The position numbers and the translations under genes are program-made. Under the pieces are notes generated by a model. That model was not told where the DNA came from. It worked only from the letters and a program-made list of their open reading frames with translations, and made no database searches. A stretch of DNA of 64,000 nt from Sipunculus nudus (Eukaryota > Annelida > Sipuncula > Golfingiida > Sipunculidae): positions 80,688,142 to 80,752,141 of the forward strand of contig CM049306.1 of the NCBI GenBank assembly GCA_026874595.1, in the 5' to 3' direction. Of this stretch, positions 39,022 through 50,395 are shown piece by piece (within the stretch, counting starts at the first letter, position 1; every line of letters begins with the position of its first letter).

Positions 39022-39673
39022 GACCCCTTTACACAGCACGGAGATCGTTGTGTGACCATTGGGCGATCAAAAATTGGCCCGATTCCTCAATGATCTCCTA
39101 AGCCTCGAAAAAGGCCGTTTCTCTGTTAATGTTTGGGATTTCCTTGTGCGTTTTTGTGTGATCAAAAATATTCAGTTTTCGGCAACTTTCATGGAAATCT
39201 ATAAAGAACGTTGAGCGCTCATTGAAACATCCTTGAGTGATCATTGATAGTTTGCTGAGCACTCGTTATTCGACCAAGAGAGATCACTGAGAGATCAGGT
39301 GAGATCACTTAGGGATCACTGAGAGTTCTTTGGGCAACCAAGGAGGTTACCTTCGTGATGGAAAAAATGGCGTTTATTGAAAGATTGCTGAGAGATCAAA
39401 GGGAGATCGATGAGATCGTTGAGGGCTCCTTGAGCGCGCCTTGAGCTTTCGTTGGAGAGATCGCATCCCTTGGCGATCGTTGATAGATTGTTTTAGACCG
39501 AGTCAATACTTTGAGGAGACCGTGGTGATCGTGGAGATCACTGGAACATTATTGAGAGATCATTGAGTGATCATAGCGATCGCCGGTCGCTCATTGAAAG
39601 ATCTTTGAGAGATCTGGCCATTTTTTCATTGCTCAACGATCTCTCAAAGATAGCCACCCCTGTGTAAAGGCCC
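39022..39673. mobile_element. GATC-rich inverted-repeat element (MITE-like)
   Basis: The left end CCCCTTTACACAGCACGGAG, ATCGTTG, GCGATCAAAAATTGGCC pairs with the reverse complement of the right end, which reads GGGGCCTTTACACAGGGG... GAGAGATCGTTGAGCAATG... AATGGCC. The interior is crowded with GATC and close variants of GAGAGATCACTGAG on both strands. No protein is encoded. Confidence 0.65.
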
Positions 39674-39967
39674 CTTCAAGCTATTGATCAGATGGACACT
39701 TAGCTAGAGTGACTGTAAAAAAAATCATTGGGACAGAAGTCAGAACAAATCTGAAATATTAAACAGGACCACATAAGAATCATTCCCGTGTGATATTAAA
39801 TATTTTGGCACAGGAGTTTTTTTTTTAGAGAAGAAGAGTGTTAAAACTGTAGCCTTCCGTATGACTATGAGTATGAATTGCGTTTTACACTAAGTTACAG
39901 ATGCAAGTTATTATAATATAACACAATCTAGCAAGAACTCGGTCAAATCTCCGAAATGGGACCATAA

Positions 39968-41183
39968 ATTTTGTAATGGAGAATAAAAAATCAGATTCTG
40001 TAACACTAGGAGGGTGAACTGTCTAAGGGAAAGAATGAAGAAGTCAGTAATATTTTGTTAACAAATAATTATAATTTTATCCATAAAACAACCCGAACAT
40101 TATAATACACTAAATCAATACAATTACACAGTATAAAAACAGTAAAACAGTAAATCAATTCAATAACACAGTATAATAAATAAAATGTACAGTACAAGAT
40201 CGAGTGTCCGATTCCTAGGCTTTAATTCTGATTACTAGCACTGTCACAGCTAAACAAGTCCTTTAAATCATATAATCCAGATGAACAGTTCCCGTAAATC
40301 TTCTCAGAAAATAATAGTCCAATGTAATCCCGAAGAAAATCTGTCATCCAAAAGTGAAGTTCTGGTAATGATCCCAAAGGCACACTGAAGATTATAAAAA
40401 ATCCGTTACAAATTTCGAAAAAGATCTATAACTGCTGCAATTATCGGAAAGGTCCACAAACTGACTCACACTCTTCCGAGTCCGCTGGAATATGTCTCTC
40501 TCTCTCCCCGGGGCTCTAAACACAGCCCCTAATTTATAGCTTTTCACCCCAAAGCCTAGAAACCTCTATTTCACGAACTATCTAAAGAACCCAACAATAC
40601 ATAATACACACGCCCCCAAAGAACAATACAAGACACGCGCTCATAGAGCGCGAACAACCCAGAAATTCCAGATGAGCGCTGTGTCTTTACATGCCAGGGT
40701 TCACCCAGTACGGATTACATCGAGCGCTGTGTCTCTACACGCCATAGCAATTGACTCCAAGGATTTGAGCCTAACACGAAATAGAATGTCAACAGCGCAC
40801 AATAAAAATCCCACCTCTAACAACAGTAAAAATCTATAGAATATCTATAAATTCTGCAATTATCGGAAAGATTCCAAAACTGACGAGAGAGTCACACTCT
40901 TCAGTGTCCGCTGGTATTTTTCTCTTTCTCCCGGCTCTAAACACAGCCCCATTTATAGCTTTTTCACCTGAAGCCCAGAACTTTCCATTCTAAAACATTT
41001 CAAAGAACATGACAGCGCCTGAACAGATCCGAATCATCTAGAACACAAGGAACGCTGTGTCTCCACGTTTCACACTTCACGCGCAAGCCAGAGCCTTACT
41101 CGCGCGTCTCCCATGGCAACGTACAGGGCTAGCGCCTAACACGAATCAGAAGGCCTGCGCATTAAAAACATATACATGTAACA
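39968..41183 (-). repeat. 3' LTR of the minus-strand gypsy element, composite
   Basis: On the minus strand it starts TGTTACATGTATATG right after a polypurine tract (41184-41194). It is about 1.2 kb, longer than the 877-bp partner, because part of the U3/R region occurs twice. The blocks GCTATAAA-T...GGGGCTGTGTTTAGAGCC and GCGGACAC(T)...GAGTGTG appear at both about 40440-40540 and 40860-40960. The last 60 or so bases of a normal LTR (to GTGCCGTGACA) are missing at the low-coordinate end. Confidence 0.75.
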
Positions 41184-41299
41184 CTCCCCTTCCTGTAAGA
41201 AAAGACAAAGTTTCCCTAAAAAAAATTTTTTTGCGACCTCAATCACTTAATTTTCACAACTTATTTACAACATTACATTAACATCTCGTTTACAACATT

Positions 41300-42405
41300 T
41301 TCTAAACATCTCGATAAGCAATCAACAAATACATTGTCTCTCCCTTTAATGTACCTGATTTCAAGATTTTAATCCATCTAAAAAATCTTTGGTTTTTACA
41401 CTTAACTTTTTCATGAGGGGTTTGTGATCACTGAAGACAATGATAGGTTTGACTGATGAAGAAACATAAACTTCAAAATGTCGCAGTGCCAAAATCAAAG
41501 AAAACTTTTTTTTTCAATAGTGGAGTAGTTTGTCTGGTTTGCATTAAACTTTCTTGAAAAACAACAAATTGGATGATCTATGTCATCACTGCATTCTTTT
41601 AACAACACAGCACCAGCAGCAGTATCACTTGCAAATACAGCTCACTGATAGGGTACAAAAAAGTCTGGAGCTGCTAAAACTGGAGAACTTTGCCGAATTG
41701 CTTTTAAATTTTGAAATGCATTTTCACACTGAACATTCAATACAGACTTTTGTTTCTTTTTTAACAAATTAGTCAAAGGTTCAGCTACAGCAGAAAAATT
41801 TGAACAAAACTTCCTGTGGTATCCAAACATACCAAGAAAACGCATTATTTGCTTATTGTTTTCTGGTCTAGTAAATGGAGAAATAGCACTTATTTTAGCA
41901 TCAACAGGTTTTACTTGACCCTGCCCTACAATATGACCCAACAATGTTACTTGTGCATGAAAAAGTCAGATTTGACTAAGTTGACGATCAGACATGAGTC
42001 TTTCGAAGGGGTCGCGAAAAATTAGCAGATGTTTCTCCCAGGTGTCGCTGTACATGATGAGGTCATCAATATATGCGTCGCGCCCTGAATGTCCTTGACA
42101 ACCATATGGATGAGGCGCTGGTACCTGGCTGGCGAGTTCTTTATGCCAAACGGCATAACTTGATACTGGTACAGTCCTTGCAGCGTCACGAATACGTACA
42201 CTTCTTTCGCTCGTTCTGTCAGCGGAACTTGCCAAAATTCTTTTAGCAAGTCAAACTTGGAGAACGGGAACGTGTCAGTCTTGGTGACAGAGTTCAGTTT
42301 TCGATAATCTGTGCACATACAGTAACTTCTATTAGGTTTAGGCACAATAATACATGGTGAACTCCAGTTACTGTTACCAGGTCCAATAAAATCATTGTCG
42401 AGCAA
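41300..42405 (-). pseudogene. RT and RNase H remnant
   Basis: From 42405 down to 42022: SSPCIIVPKPNRSYCMCTDY, FSKFDLLKEFWQVPLTERAK and LYQYQVMPFGIKNSPARYQR. A deletion has removed the stretch between the SVTKTDTFP and FSKFD blocks that the other copy retains. YIDDLIMYSDTWE occurs in the neighbouring frame near 42070. From 41944: LGHIVGQGQVKPVDAKISA and MRFLGMFGYHRKFCSNFSAV. RNase H residues (DTAAGAVLLKE, KGRDNV-DCLSR) continue to about 41300 across frame breaks. Confidence 0.78.
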
Positions 42406-42446
42406 ATACTGAACCTTATCTTGTAGATACTTTTGCTTTACTGGAT

Positions 42447-42785
42447 TCAGTCTATGGGGATGCTGTTTGACTGCGCTCGCCTTGCCAACATCGACGTCAT
42501 TGCATAATATATTAGTTTGCGTTGGAATGTCAACAAATGTCCATATTTCTGCAGCAGGTACTTGAGGTCTGGTTGTGGCAGTGCGGTGAGGTGTGACAGT
42601 TTGGCATCCAGGTTGTTAAGCACGATTGAGTTTTTTAGTGGTAGTGTTCCACACTGAATGTCTGCAGCACACTTACGATCAGTATCTACTTTTACTAGGC
42701 CAGGGTCAGTTTTTACACAATTAACAGGAGTATTATTATGTACAAGATCTGATGTGCTATTTCTGTCATGATATGGTTTCAACAT
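42447..42785 (-). pseudogene. Integrase-RT linker
   Basis: The reading starts MLKPYHDRNST and contains CVKTDPGLVKVDTDRKC and LPLKNSIVLNNL. It corresponds closely to the linker between the GPY/F module and RT in the 371-codon frame at 23405-24520. Its frame breaks before RT, in contrast to that copy. Confidence 0.75.
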
Positions 42786-43213
42786 GTGAACATGGCACAG
42801 TTGTTTTTTTCTTACGCCTATCTGGTGTTGACAGTATGTAATTTAAATCACTGACTTTCTTGTCAACAATGTAAGGACCAAATACCTAGCTTGCAGAGAT
42901 CTGCCAGGGATGGGTAGTAAGGCAAGGACCTTTTCACCAGGCTCAAACGATCTACCTACAGTGTGCTTGTCATACTTTGTTTTCATTTTACTTTGTGCAG
43001 ATTTAGATTAGAGTTTGCAATCTCACAAGTATTTTGTAGTTTAATGCAAAAGTATGAGACATACTGCAATAAACTAAAAGAGATCTGGATTTTCACACAA
43101 GAATGTTTCTTTAAGCAGTTTTAATGGACCTCCAACTGAGTGTCCAATAAACTAGTTCAAAGGGACTGAAACCCAAGTATTTAAAAGGATTCTCTGACAG
43201 CAAACAGCAATAG

Positions 43214-43928
43214 TTAGATTCCTTCATCCCAGTCTTTCTGTGTGTCATACCAATAGGTCCCAATCATGTTTTTTAATGTCTGATGAAAACGCTCGAGGGC
43301 GACCTGACTTTCAGGATGGTATGGCGAAGAGCTGTACTTTTTTATACCTAGCTCAAGTATAACTTGCTGGAATAAGCCAGACATAAAATTAGACCCTTCA
43401 GACTGGTACGGTTTTGGTAATCCAAACATTGTTAAAACTTAGTCAGAGCCTTAACAACATTACTGGCATTAATTTTGCGCAAGGGTATTGCCTCAGGAAA
43501 CCTCGTAGATGCGCACATAATTGTCAGCAAGTATTCATGTTCAGATTTTGTTTTGGAACTAAACGGTTCCTTGAAAACAGGAATAGGCCTAAGTGTGGCT
43601 TTCCTACCATTTGGCATGTGTGGCATGATTTACAATATTGTACAACATCAGTCCTGGGGTTAGGCCAATAGAAGTGTGTACTAACTTTCTGATAAGTTTT
43701 ATTTATACCTAAATGACCAGACAAAGGAGCCTCATGTGCCATGCTTAGAATTTCATTGCGATAGCTTTTGGGCACAACTATTTGATGTTTGATGGCCCAC
43801 TCATCATCAGCGCATACATCAGGTGGTCGCCATAAACGCATAAGCACTCCATTTTTAACATAGAAACAACATTTAAAGGGGGTTCTGTGACAGTTCGTCT
43901 TTAGAAAATGCTCCTGGGAAACAAACAT
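43214..43928 (-). pseudogene. Integrase zinc-finger and core remnant
   Basis: From 43928: the H2C2 zinc finger is visible as H-EAPLSGHLGINKTY...CKSCHTCQM. The core follows in other frames: MCASTRFPEAIPLRKINASN (43626-43432) and GLPKPYQSEGSNF with YSSSPYHPESQVALERFHQT (43429-43214). The expected Asp of the QSDxGSNF block reads Glu here (QSEGSNF), and frames are split, so the enzyme is not functional. Confidence 0.78.
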
Positions 43929-44099
43929 GAAAAATCAGGGTCCTAATGCTGTTCCGCGATAAGTTCTGACCTTGAAAATGCTGCATCATGTCCGGATGAG
44001 TAGTTAGACTAGTCACTAGTGACTCCCAGAGTGTTATTACCTGGACCATAATCCTCATGTGCGTTTTCTTGACCATAGATCTAGGTACAGCATATGAAG

Positions 44100-44518
44100 G
44101 ATACAAAGGAGGAATTTCCTGATTTCAGGATCAGCGTCCTGATAAAGCGACGGCTTTTCTGTCACTATTGGTACAGGCTGTACTTTATCACCTGCAACAT
44201 ATAATTGCCTAGTAGCAACTGAATTCCCTTAAAGGGTAAAGTAGTTCTCTTTCCAACATTTCTTGCATTTCTAACCTCTTTTATTCTTAATGCATAGCAA
44301 GGCTGTCATTTTTGTATGTTTCCAATTCACTCTCTTCAATTAAACCTTTCCTAACTAGATCTTGCATGGTTTTAGCAATGATATCAGGCTTTCTCAAAGC
44401 TTTTTTTTACACATAGCCCTAAGCGTTGTCCCAAACGCAACAACTGATCTTTTGTCAACTGTTCAAGTTGATCCGGGTCGGGATCTTCAACAAATGCCTC
44501 AGGTTTGAAATCCGCCAT
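44100..44518 (-). pseudogene. Gag N-terminal remnant
   Basis: An ATG at 44518 opens MADFKPEAFVEDPDPDQLEQ followed by LTKDQLLRLGQRLGL. A frameshift in the run of eight A (minus strand, about 44401-44408) precedes a frame with MQDLVRKGLIEESELETYKN. It lies about 110 bases after the primer-binding site, as expected for the first gag codons. The rest of gag is missing before integrase begins. Confidence 0.6.
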
Positions 44519-44629
44519 GTTAAGATGTTAAAACAATAACAAAGAAACCACAGAAATATATTTGTAAACAATGTATTGTAAACAATGTGTCTAGGTGAAT
44601 GCCTGTTAAAGTTTCAAAACTATTAAGCC

Positions 44630-44646
44630 TCCCGGACGAGCCCACA
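44630..44646 (-). other. Primer-binding site, tRNA-Pro-like
   Basis: The minus strand reads TGTGGGCTCGTCCGGGA seven bases after the LTR end. This is the 3'-end complement of tRNA-Pro except for one base, the same primer used by several vertebrate retroviruses. The position fits a minus-strand DNA primer site. Confidence 0.72.
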
Positions 44647-44652
44647 ATTTAA

Positions 44653-45529
44653 TGTCACGGCACCTAATATCAACAGATCACGTAGTCGTGACGAGCATAA
44701 CTTTTGTTACGGAGATAAATAAAAATCAGATTCTGTAACACTAGGCAGCGTGAAATGTCTAGGGGAATGAAAAAGCAGTCAGTAGTTTTTTTGTTAACAA
44801 ATAACTATAATTTATTCTTAAAACAACCCTAACATTACCATACACTAAATCAATACAATTACACTGTATAACAACAGTACAACAGCATATAAATACAATT
44901 ACACAGTATAATAAATAAAGTGTACAGTACCTGGATACCCCCACTGTCACAGAACAATAAGTCCTTTAAACCATATAATCCAGATGAACAGTTCACATAA
45001 ATCTTCTCAGAGAATAATAGTCCAATTCAATCGCAAAATCATTCTGTTGTAATCCAAAAGTGAAGTTCTTGTAATAATCCCGAAAGCAAACTGGAGTTAG
45101 GCCGCACTAGATCTGCATAAAGTTCGTAGAAGATCTATAACTGCTGCAATTATCGGATAGGTCCACAAACTGACTCACACTCTACTGTGTCCGCTGGATT
45201 ATTTCTCTCTCCTCCACTCTCGGCTCTAAAACACAGCCCCTTTTTATAACTTTTCATCCGAAAATTCTAGAAACTTCTATTTTACGAACAATCGAAAGAA
45301 CCCAACAATACATAATACACACGCCCCAAGAATATGACAATTAAGACACGCGCTCATAGAGGGCGACCAGCCTAGAAAGTTCAAGATTAGCATGAACGCT
45401 GTGTTTCTACACGTCAGACCCCACAGTTGGGCCGGGCCAGCTCGCGCGTCTCCCATGGCAACGGACAATGCTAGCGCTATACAGACACATGTAAGACTGC
45501 TGCACATAATAAAAGAGACATCTGTAACA
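44653..45529 (-). repeat. 5' LTR of the minus-strand gypsy element
   Basis: On the minus strand it begins TGTTACAGATG and ends GGTGCCGTGACA (TG...CA), 877 bp. A GTTATAAAAAGGGG box around 45234-45250 is the likely TATA box. It matches the LTRs at 25578-26392 and 29331-30115 and its own partner at 39968-41183. Confidence 0.85.
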
Positions 45530-45639
45530 ATATATTTGTGTTTACGAAATGTGACATATGAATAGATACGTACTATTATACGTTATGAGGAATATAAAAA
45601 TCTGAATATTTATCTGTATATGAAATATGTGAAAAATGA

Positions 45640-46260
45640 ATATATGTGTGTATTTGATATGTGAAAAATAAAGGTATATTAAAAAACAAAGTATAAAGTT
45701 GTTTAAGTTGAGGTATCTTTAGGTCTAAAAAGAAGACCAAGTTTAGATGCGATTTTATGACAGACATGTTGTATATGATTTTTCCATGTATGACCAGAGT
45801 CAATAAAGATGTCTAAAAGATTAGTATGATCTACTGGTGCCACGTCGATATTATGTATCAACATACTTTGATGATTATGTTCAGTTTTTTATTTAGGGCC
45901 AAATAACACAATTGTGGATTTTTGAGTCGATTGTCCCTAAACCAGTCAAGCGTTAAGTTTGTACCTTTAGTAATTCAATAGCGTTATTAACTTAATGTGC
46001 AGACGTATAAATAGTAATATCATCAGCATAAATGACACAATTATCAAAGAGGAACAGGAGAAGCTTAGGTCTCTTAGATAAATAAGGAACAAAATAGTGC
46101 CTTGAGGAGTGCCTATATCTAAGGTGCGCCGCTAGACTGAACTTTATTTGAGTGAACAACCTGTGTCCGATTAGATAAGTAATTATTAAACCAAAATGAC
46201 GCGATACCTTCCACACCATACTTTTTTACAAAACGTTATGATTAAGGACATCAAAACCTT
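45640..46260 (-). pseudogene. Non-LTR reverse transcriptase fragment (CR1/Jockey-like)
   Basis: Minus-strand readings contain VIYADDITIYTSA, the YADD active site of LINE reverse transcriptases. Before it comes a WF..YL..RTQ-like block. After it come HTWKNHIQHVCHKIASKL-type residues spread over two frames, typical of the region downstream of the active site in CR1/Jockey-type elements. Frame breaks and absent ends show a truncated dead copy. Confidence 0.7.
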
Positions 46261-46694
46261 TTTATATCCCTTTCACCTGTATTAACGCCCACCACAACAT
46301 GATTTGCACACATAAACTCTTTATATGTCATATCGATACGTTTTGATGACCATATGCCATGATTGTGTTATGGTGACACGAAGAACTTTGTTTCAGTGAC
46401 TCCAAATATCACTATATGATTTAACCGCTTTTTAGATATTCTTGAGACTTTGGAAAAATTAGGCCGTGTCGCACTCAACTTCTTTTTATTATGATACACA
46501 TCACACAATCCACCTATCTGGTCATAATCTTAGCCATAGCATAGTTTTTGGTCTATTAGACGCTGCAGTGATGCAATTAGTTGTAGAACTAATTCGGATC
46601 AGTCGGTGGTAATTTCGGATGTGAAGCTAATGTAATTTCCGTTTTATTATTTTTTTTTCTAGCAGATTTCACTCCCTGGAACAGCTGAAGAAAA

Positions 46695-46895
46695 ATGGAC
46701 GCAGAGGAATTCCGCAAACGAGGCAAAGAGATGGTGGATTATGTTGCTGACTACCTGGAGAACATCAGGGATCACCGAGTACTTCCGGCCGTTCAGCCGG
46801 GATACTTACCCAGAATGATCCCTGACCACGCCCCGGAAGTACCCGAGCGCTGGGAGGATCTGATGGCGGACTTTGAAAGGGTTATCATGCCGGGG
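46695..46895 (+). CDS. DDC: DDC exon 1 (first coding exon)
   Basis: ATG follows GAAGAAAA and opens MDAEEFRKRGKEMVDYVADY, the standard N-terminus of animal DDC. The exon ends at ...FERVIMPG before GTACGT, phase 0. A TTTTTTTTTCTAG acceptor at about 46662 shows that the exon starts with about 32 bases of 5'UTR and that transcription begins further upstream. The family's usual start fits this ATG, and no in-frame earlier one adds conserved sequence. Confidence 0.92.
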
Positions 46896-47432
46896 GTACG
46901 TCCAAGTCAACAATAATAAGATAAAGCATCATAAATTGCCAACGTACTTATTAATCCAAACTTATGACCAGTGTATTTATATTTTTTTAACTACAGGTCA
47001 CTTAAACCATCGTTTTATAAATAATTACATGACGTTTTATTCAAATTAACCCATCGTTCATCTCAAGAGTTTAGTCATTTGTTATCGGTATGGGTTCCAG
47101 CAATTATAAGATGACTCCTTTTAACCTTTTGAATCAAGGATAGCTTGGTTCATTACAAGTCATTATTATGAGGTTCATCCTTAATAAATCCATTACATAA
47201 TAGGTAAAATATTTTAGTGTTATATGTTGAAGGCTGGATATCTTTTGATGACTCTATAGTTAATCAGTTGTATCGTAATCAGTATTAAAATGCTCATTAA
47301 TGTATAAATTATATACAAATATATAATATTAATATATACTAGTGTATAAAGGCATTCAATTATAATGCATATTTATATGTATTTTGATCGTGTGTCCATG
47401 TTCGCACACCGTTTCTTCCCCCTCCTCTGAAG

Positions 47433-47545
47433 ATCACTCACTAAAAGCAGCCTCACTTTCACGCCCACTTTCTGGCACTACCGTCTTATCCCGCCATATG
47501 GCGGACCTGCTCTCCGAGTCTATCAGCTGTGTCGGCTTTACCTGG
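47433..47545 (+). pseudogene. Decayed duplicate of DDC exon 2
   Basis: After a good polypyrimidine acceptor (TTTCTTCCCCCTCCTCTGAAG) the reading follows exon 2 residue by residue: I-T-H, a stop in place of Trp, then FHAHF, SYPAI. A 1-base deletion after the ATA codon shifts the frame, after which ADLLSESISCVGFTW and a GT follow. Length is 113 against 114 for exon 2. The stop and the deletion make it unusable, while the splice borders still look intact. Confidence 0.85.
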
Positions 47546-47896
47546 GTATAAAGCACCTCTCATCACATCAGAATATTTATTATTAATATGACAAAATATG
47601 GTCATACTGCCAGTCTTTGGGAAAACGTTTCACAAATGATACGGAGAGTTGCTGCCTTCGCCTTAATTGATCCAAGTCCTTGTATTACGTTGGGAACAAA
47701 ACTACTAATTTAGTGACTTGCCTGAAATCCATGGGGTGGGGTCCACACTCTAGGCCCATTCTTTCTGGATACCCTTTACTGTTTTCGGATTCCCGTAACA
47801 CCTTCCGTTTTACCTCAACTCTATCCGGATAACCTCAACTCCTTCCGGATAACTGCATTCTGCATACATCACACATATTCATGTTTTTAATTCCAG

Positions 47897-48010
47897 GTGA
47901 CTCACTGGTTTAGCCCGCAGTTTCACGCCTACTTTCCGATAGCTAACTCGTATCCAGCCATCTGTGCCGACATACTGTCTGAAGCCATTGGTTGTATGGG
48001 GTTCTCATGG
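47897..48010 (+). CDS. DDC: DDC exon 2
   Basis: Acceptor TTTTTAATTCCAG, donor GTAAGA, phase 0 at both sides, 114 bases. The reading [20 protein letters not shown] followed by [18 protein letters not shown] is the conserved block after MPG in group II decarboxylases and includes the substrate-pocket region (HAYFP). Confidence 0.93.
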
Positions 48011-49019
48011 GTAAGATAAAGACCATAGGAACAATTACATCTTACATTGTTGATATCACCATCCTTGCCATGAGCTACATTTTCCTTAAAATATAAAAAA
48101 ATACGTCTAATATAAATTGCACTCCTTAGCTGTAGTTCAACAAATGAAAGCGGGATATAGAGATAATTTTTTTACGAAAATTTGCGACAACACTTGCCAT
48201 GGAAAACACTGGATCAACCGAGATACGTTTCACGATTAAACCGGATGAACTCTATCTCATGTATGATCTTTCATAAATTTGGGTAGATATTCGTGCGTCA
48301 GCTCTTACGTAATCCGTTTTACAGCAAGTCAAATCCGCCAAGTGTGATAACACCGGTCTCATGCTTAATCTTTAATTTAGCTGCGTAGACATTCATTGCC
48401 AGACATCCATTCGTTAGTTTTTACGTCCTTTCAACAGGAAAACATATCTGCAAACATAAACGAATGAAAACATAATCCCCTTAGCGAAGCAGTAAAAATC
48501 GAAATCTGAAAATCAATGAAATAAGAGTTTTATTCACCGTGGTCATTAATAGAGGGGCACATCGGACCTATTACCTCATACACACGCCTTTTATAACTAC
48601 ATCTGCTCTAGTTTATATTTTTATTCTTCATCTTACGACAAACTGCCTTCAATAAAACAATGTGAATAAATTGGAACATTTGGTGAAATCTATGATGAGG
48701 GCAATTAGCAGCTGTATAACATCTACTTAAATTTCTGAGTTAAATGGTCAAATTAAAAAAAACTTCGCACAAAGCCATATAACATAAAGTACCCAGGAAG
48801 AAGGCAGCCTAATCGATGAAAATATAGAAAAGAAAACGCATGCATATCGTCACGTAAGAGGACTATGACCGCAGTGACGTCATTCTCTCTCCCAAGGAAG
48901 ACGGCAAAATCTTGTTTTCTATTTTGTATGCAGATAAGTTTAGATTGGGCTCAATATTATTTATCAGGGCTGTGCGATATAATCGATATATCGTTATATA
49001 ATATATATCACGGTACGGC

Positions 49020-49323
49020 GATTCGCATATTGCGTATCGCGATACAGTTTTCAAAGATCGATATATCTTGATATTTAGTGAAACATGCCTTAAACTGAAT
49101 TTTTGTTAAACTAATGTTTCTGTCGTTTCTTGTGATGGGATACAAGGTTGTAATAGTACACTCAACCCATACCTCTAAACAATAGTCCAGAAGCCTATAA
49201 TTCCCGAGTTTTTTACACATGTAAGGCTTTAAAAAAATTGCTTTTAAAGATTTCATTGAGTACTGCCTATATATTACAGTAGTAAGTTATATTGGTATTT
49301 TTCGTGATTGAGATAAACGGATC

Positions 49324-49380
<57 letters not shown>

Positions 49381-49500
49381 CACACATGTTTTCCTATAAA
49401 TTTAGTACAATGAAAATATCGCATAACGTATCATGATACGCTACAACATATCGCAGTATATTGCAATACGAAATTTGCGGGCCATAACCAGCCCTGTTTT
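49020..49500. repeat. Short inverted repeat around a TA microsatellite in intron 2
   Basis: CGATATATCG/ATTGCGTATCGCGATAC on the left and GCATAACGTATCATGATACG with ATTGCAATACG on the right, around a TA run at about 49326-49379. This looks like a small inverted-repeat element, roughly from CAGGGCTGTGCGATATAATC (48967) to GCCATAACCAGCCCTG (49496), which are themselves inverted repeats (CAGGGCTG/CAGCCCTG). Confidence 0.6.
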
Positions 49501-50281
49501 TTAATTGTTGATATTTTTGCGTACTGGTTGATACATGTCTGTGCGTTTAATTATGTTGCTTTATGAAGTGAGGTCATACAGGTCAGTAAGACAAAGAAGG
49601 TGGAGTTAAACAGGCCAGTGAGACAAAGGAGGTGGAGTAATACAGATCAGTGAGACAAAGGAGGTGGAGTCATACAGGGCAGGATTAGACAAAGGAGGTG
49701 GGGTTAATCAGGTAGGTAAGATGAAGGCGGTGAGGTCATACAGGTCAGTTAGACAAAGGAGGCTGAGTTAAACAGGTCATCGAGAGAAAGGAGGTGGAGT
49801 CATACAGGTCAGTGAGACAAAGGAGGTGGAGTCATACAGGTCAGTGAGACAAAAGGAGGTGGAGTGCGACAAAGGATATGGAGTCATACAGGTCAGTGAG
49901 ACAAAGGAGGTGGAGTCATACAGGTCAGTAAGACAAAGGAGGTGGAGTCATACAGGTCAGTGACACTAAGGAGTTGGGGTCATTTGGTCACTGTGTCATA
50001 CGAGATGGAACCATACAGGTCAGTGAGACAAAGAAAGGGGAGCTATACAGGTCAATGTAACAAAGGAGGAGCCATAGAGGTCATTGAGACAAAGGTGGAG
50101 GAAGCATACAGGTCATTAAGGGAAAGGGGGTGGAGTCATACAGGTCAGTTAGATAATGGAGGTTCAGCCATACAGGTCAGTGAGACAAAGTTGGTTGAGT
50201 TATACAGGTCAGTAAGACAAATTATATCATGTGTAACATATACTCAGTCGATTGTGTTTAATGATATATCTCTAAACATAG

Positions 50282-50395
50282 ATGGCCAACCCGGCGTGTA
50301 CTGAACTCGAGGTTGTGATGAAAGACTGGCTCGGCAAGATGTTAAATCTACCGCACGACTTCTTGTCGGGAGGCAAAAGAGGTGTAGTCATACAG
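50282..50395 (+). CDS. DDC: DDC exon 3, copy A
   Basis: Acceptor ATCTCTAAACATAG, donor GTCAGTAAG, 114 bases, phase 0 both sides. It reads [20 protein letters not shown] and ends GGKRGVVIQ. Two changes from the family pattern stand out: Met-Met-Asp-Trp is Met-Lys-Asp-Trp, and the Gly-Gly-Gly-Val-Ile-Gln loop is Arg-Gly-Val-Val-Ile-Gln. This copy may be the least able to give an active enzyme. The internal Met is not a start; it replaces the usual Ala after Trp. Confidence 0.75.

Larger units (their letters stand above)
41184..44652 (-). mobile_element. Internal region of a Ty3/gypsy element with IN-RT-RNase H order
   Basis: Between two LTRs and read on the minus strand, the order is primer site, gag start, integrase zinc finger and core, linker, RT, RNase H, polypurine tract. 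The pieces are in several frames with stops, and most of gag and protease is missing, so it is a deleted, dead copy. It aligns with the plus-strand copy from 23130 onward. Confidence 0.82.

Noticed and set aside
42022-42405. Possibility that the minus-strand gypsy copy is active
   Set aside because: Gag and protease are mostly missing, the RT and integrase are split over frames, and an integrase core Asp is replaced.
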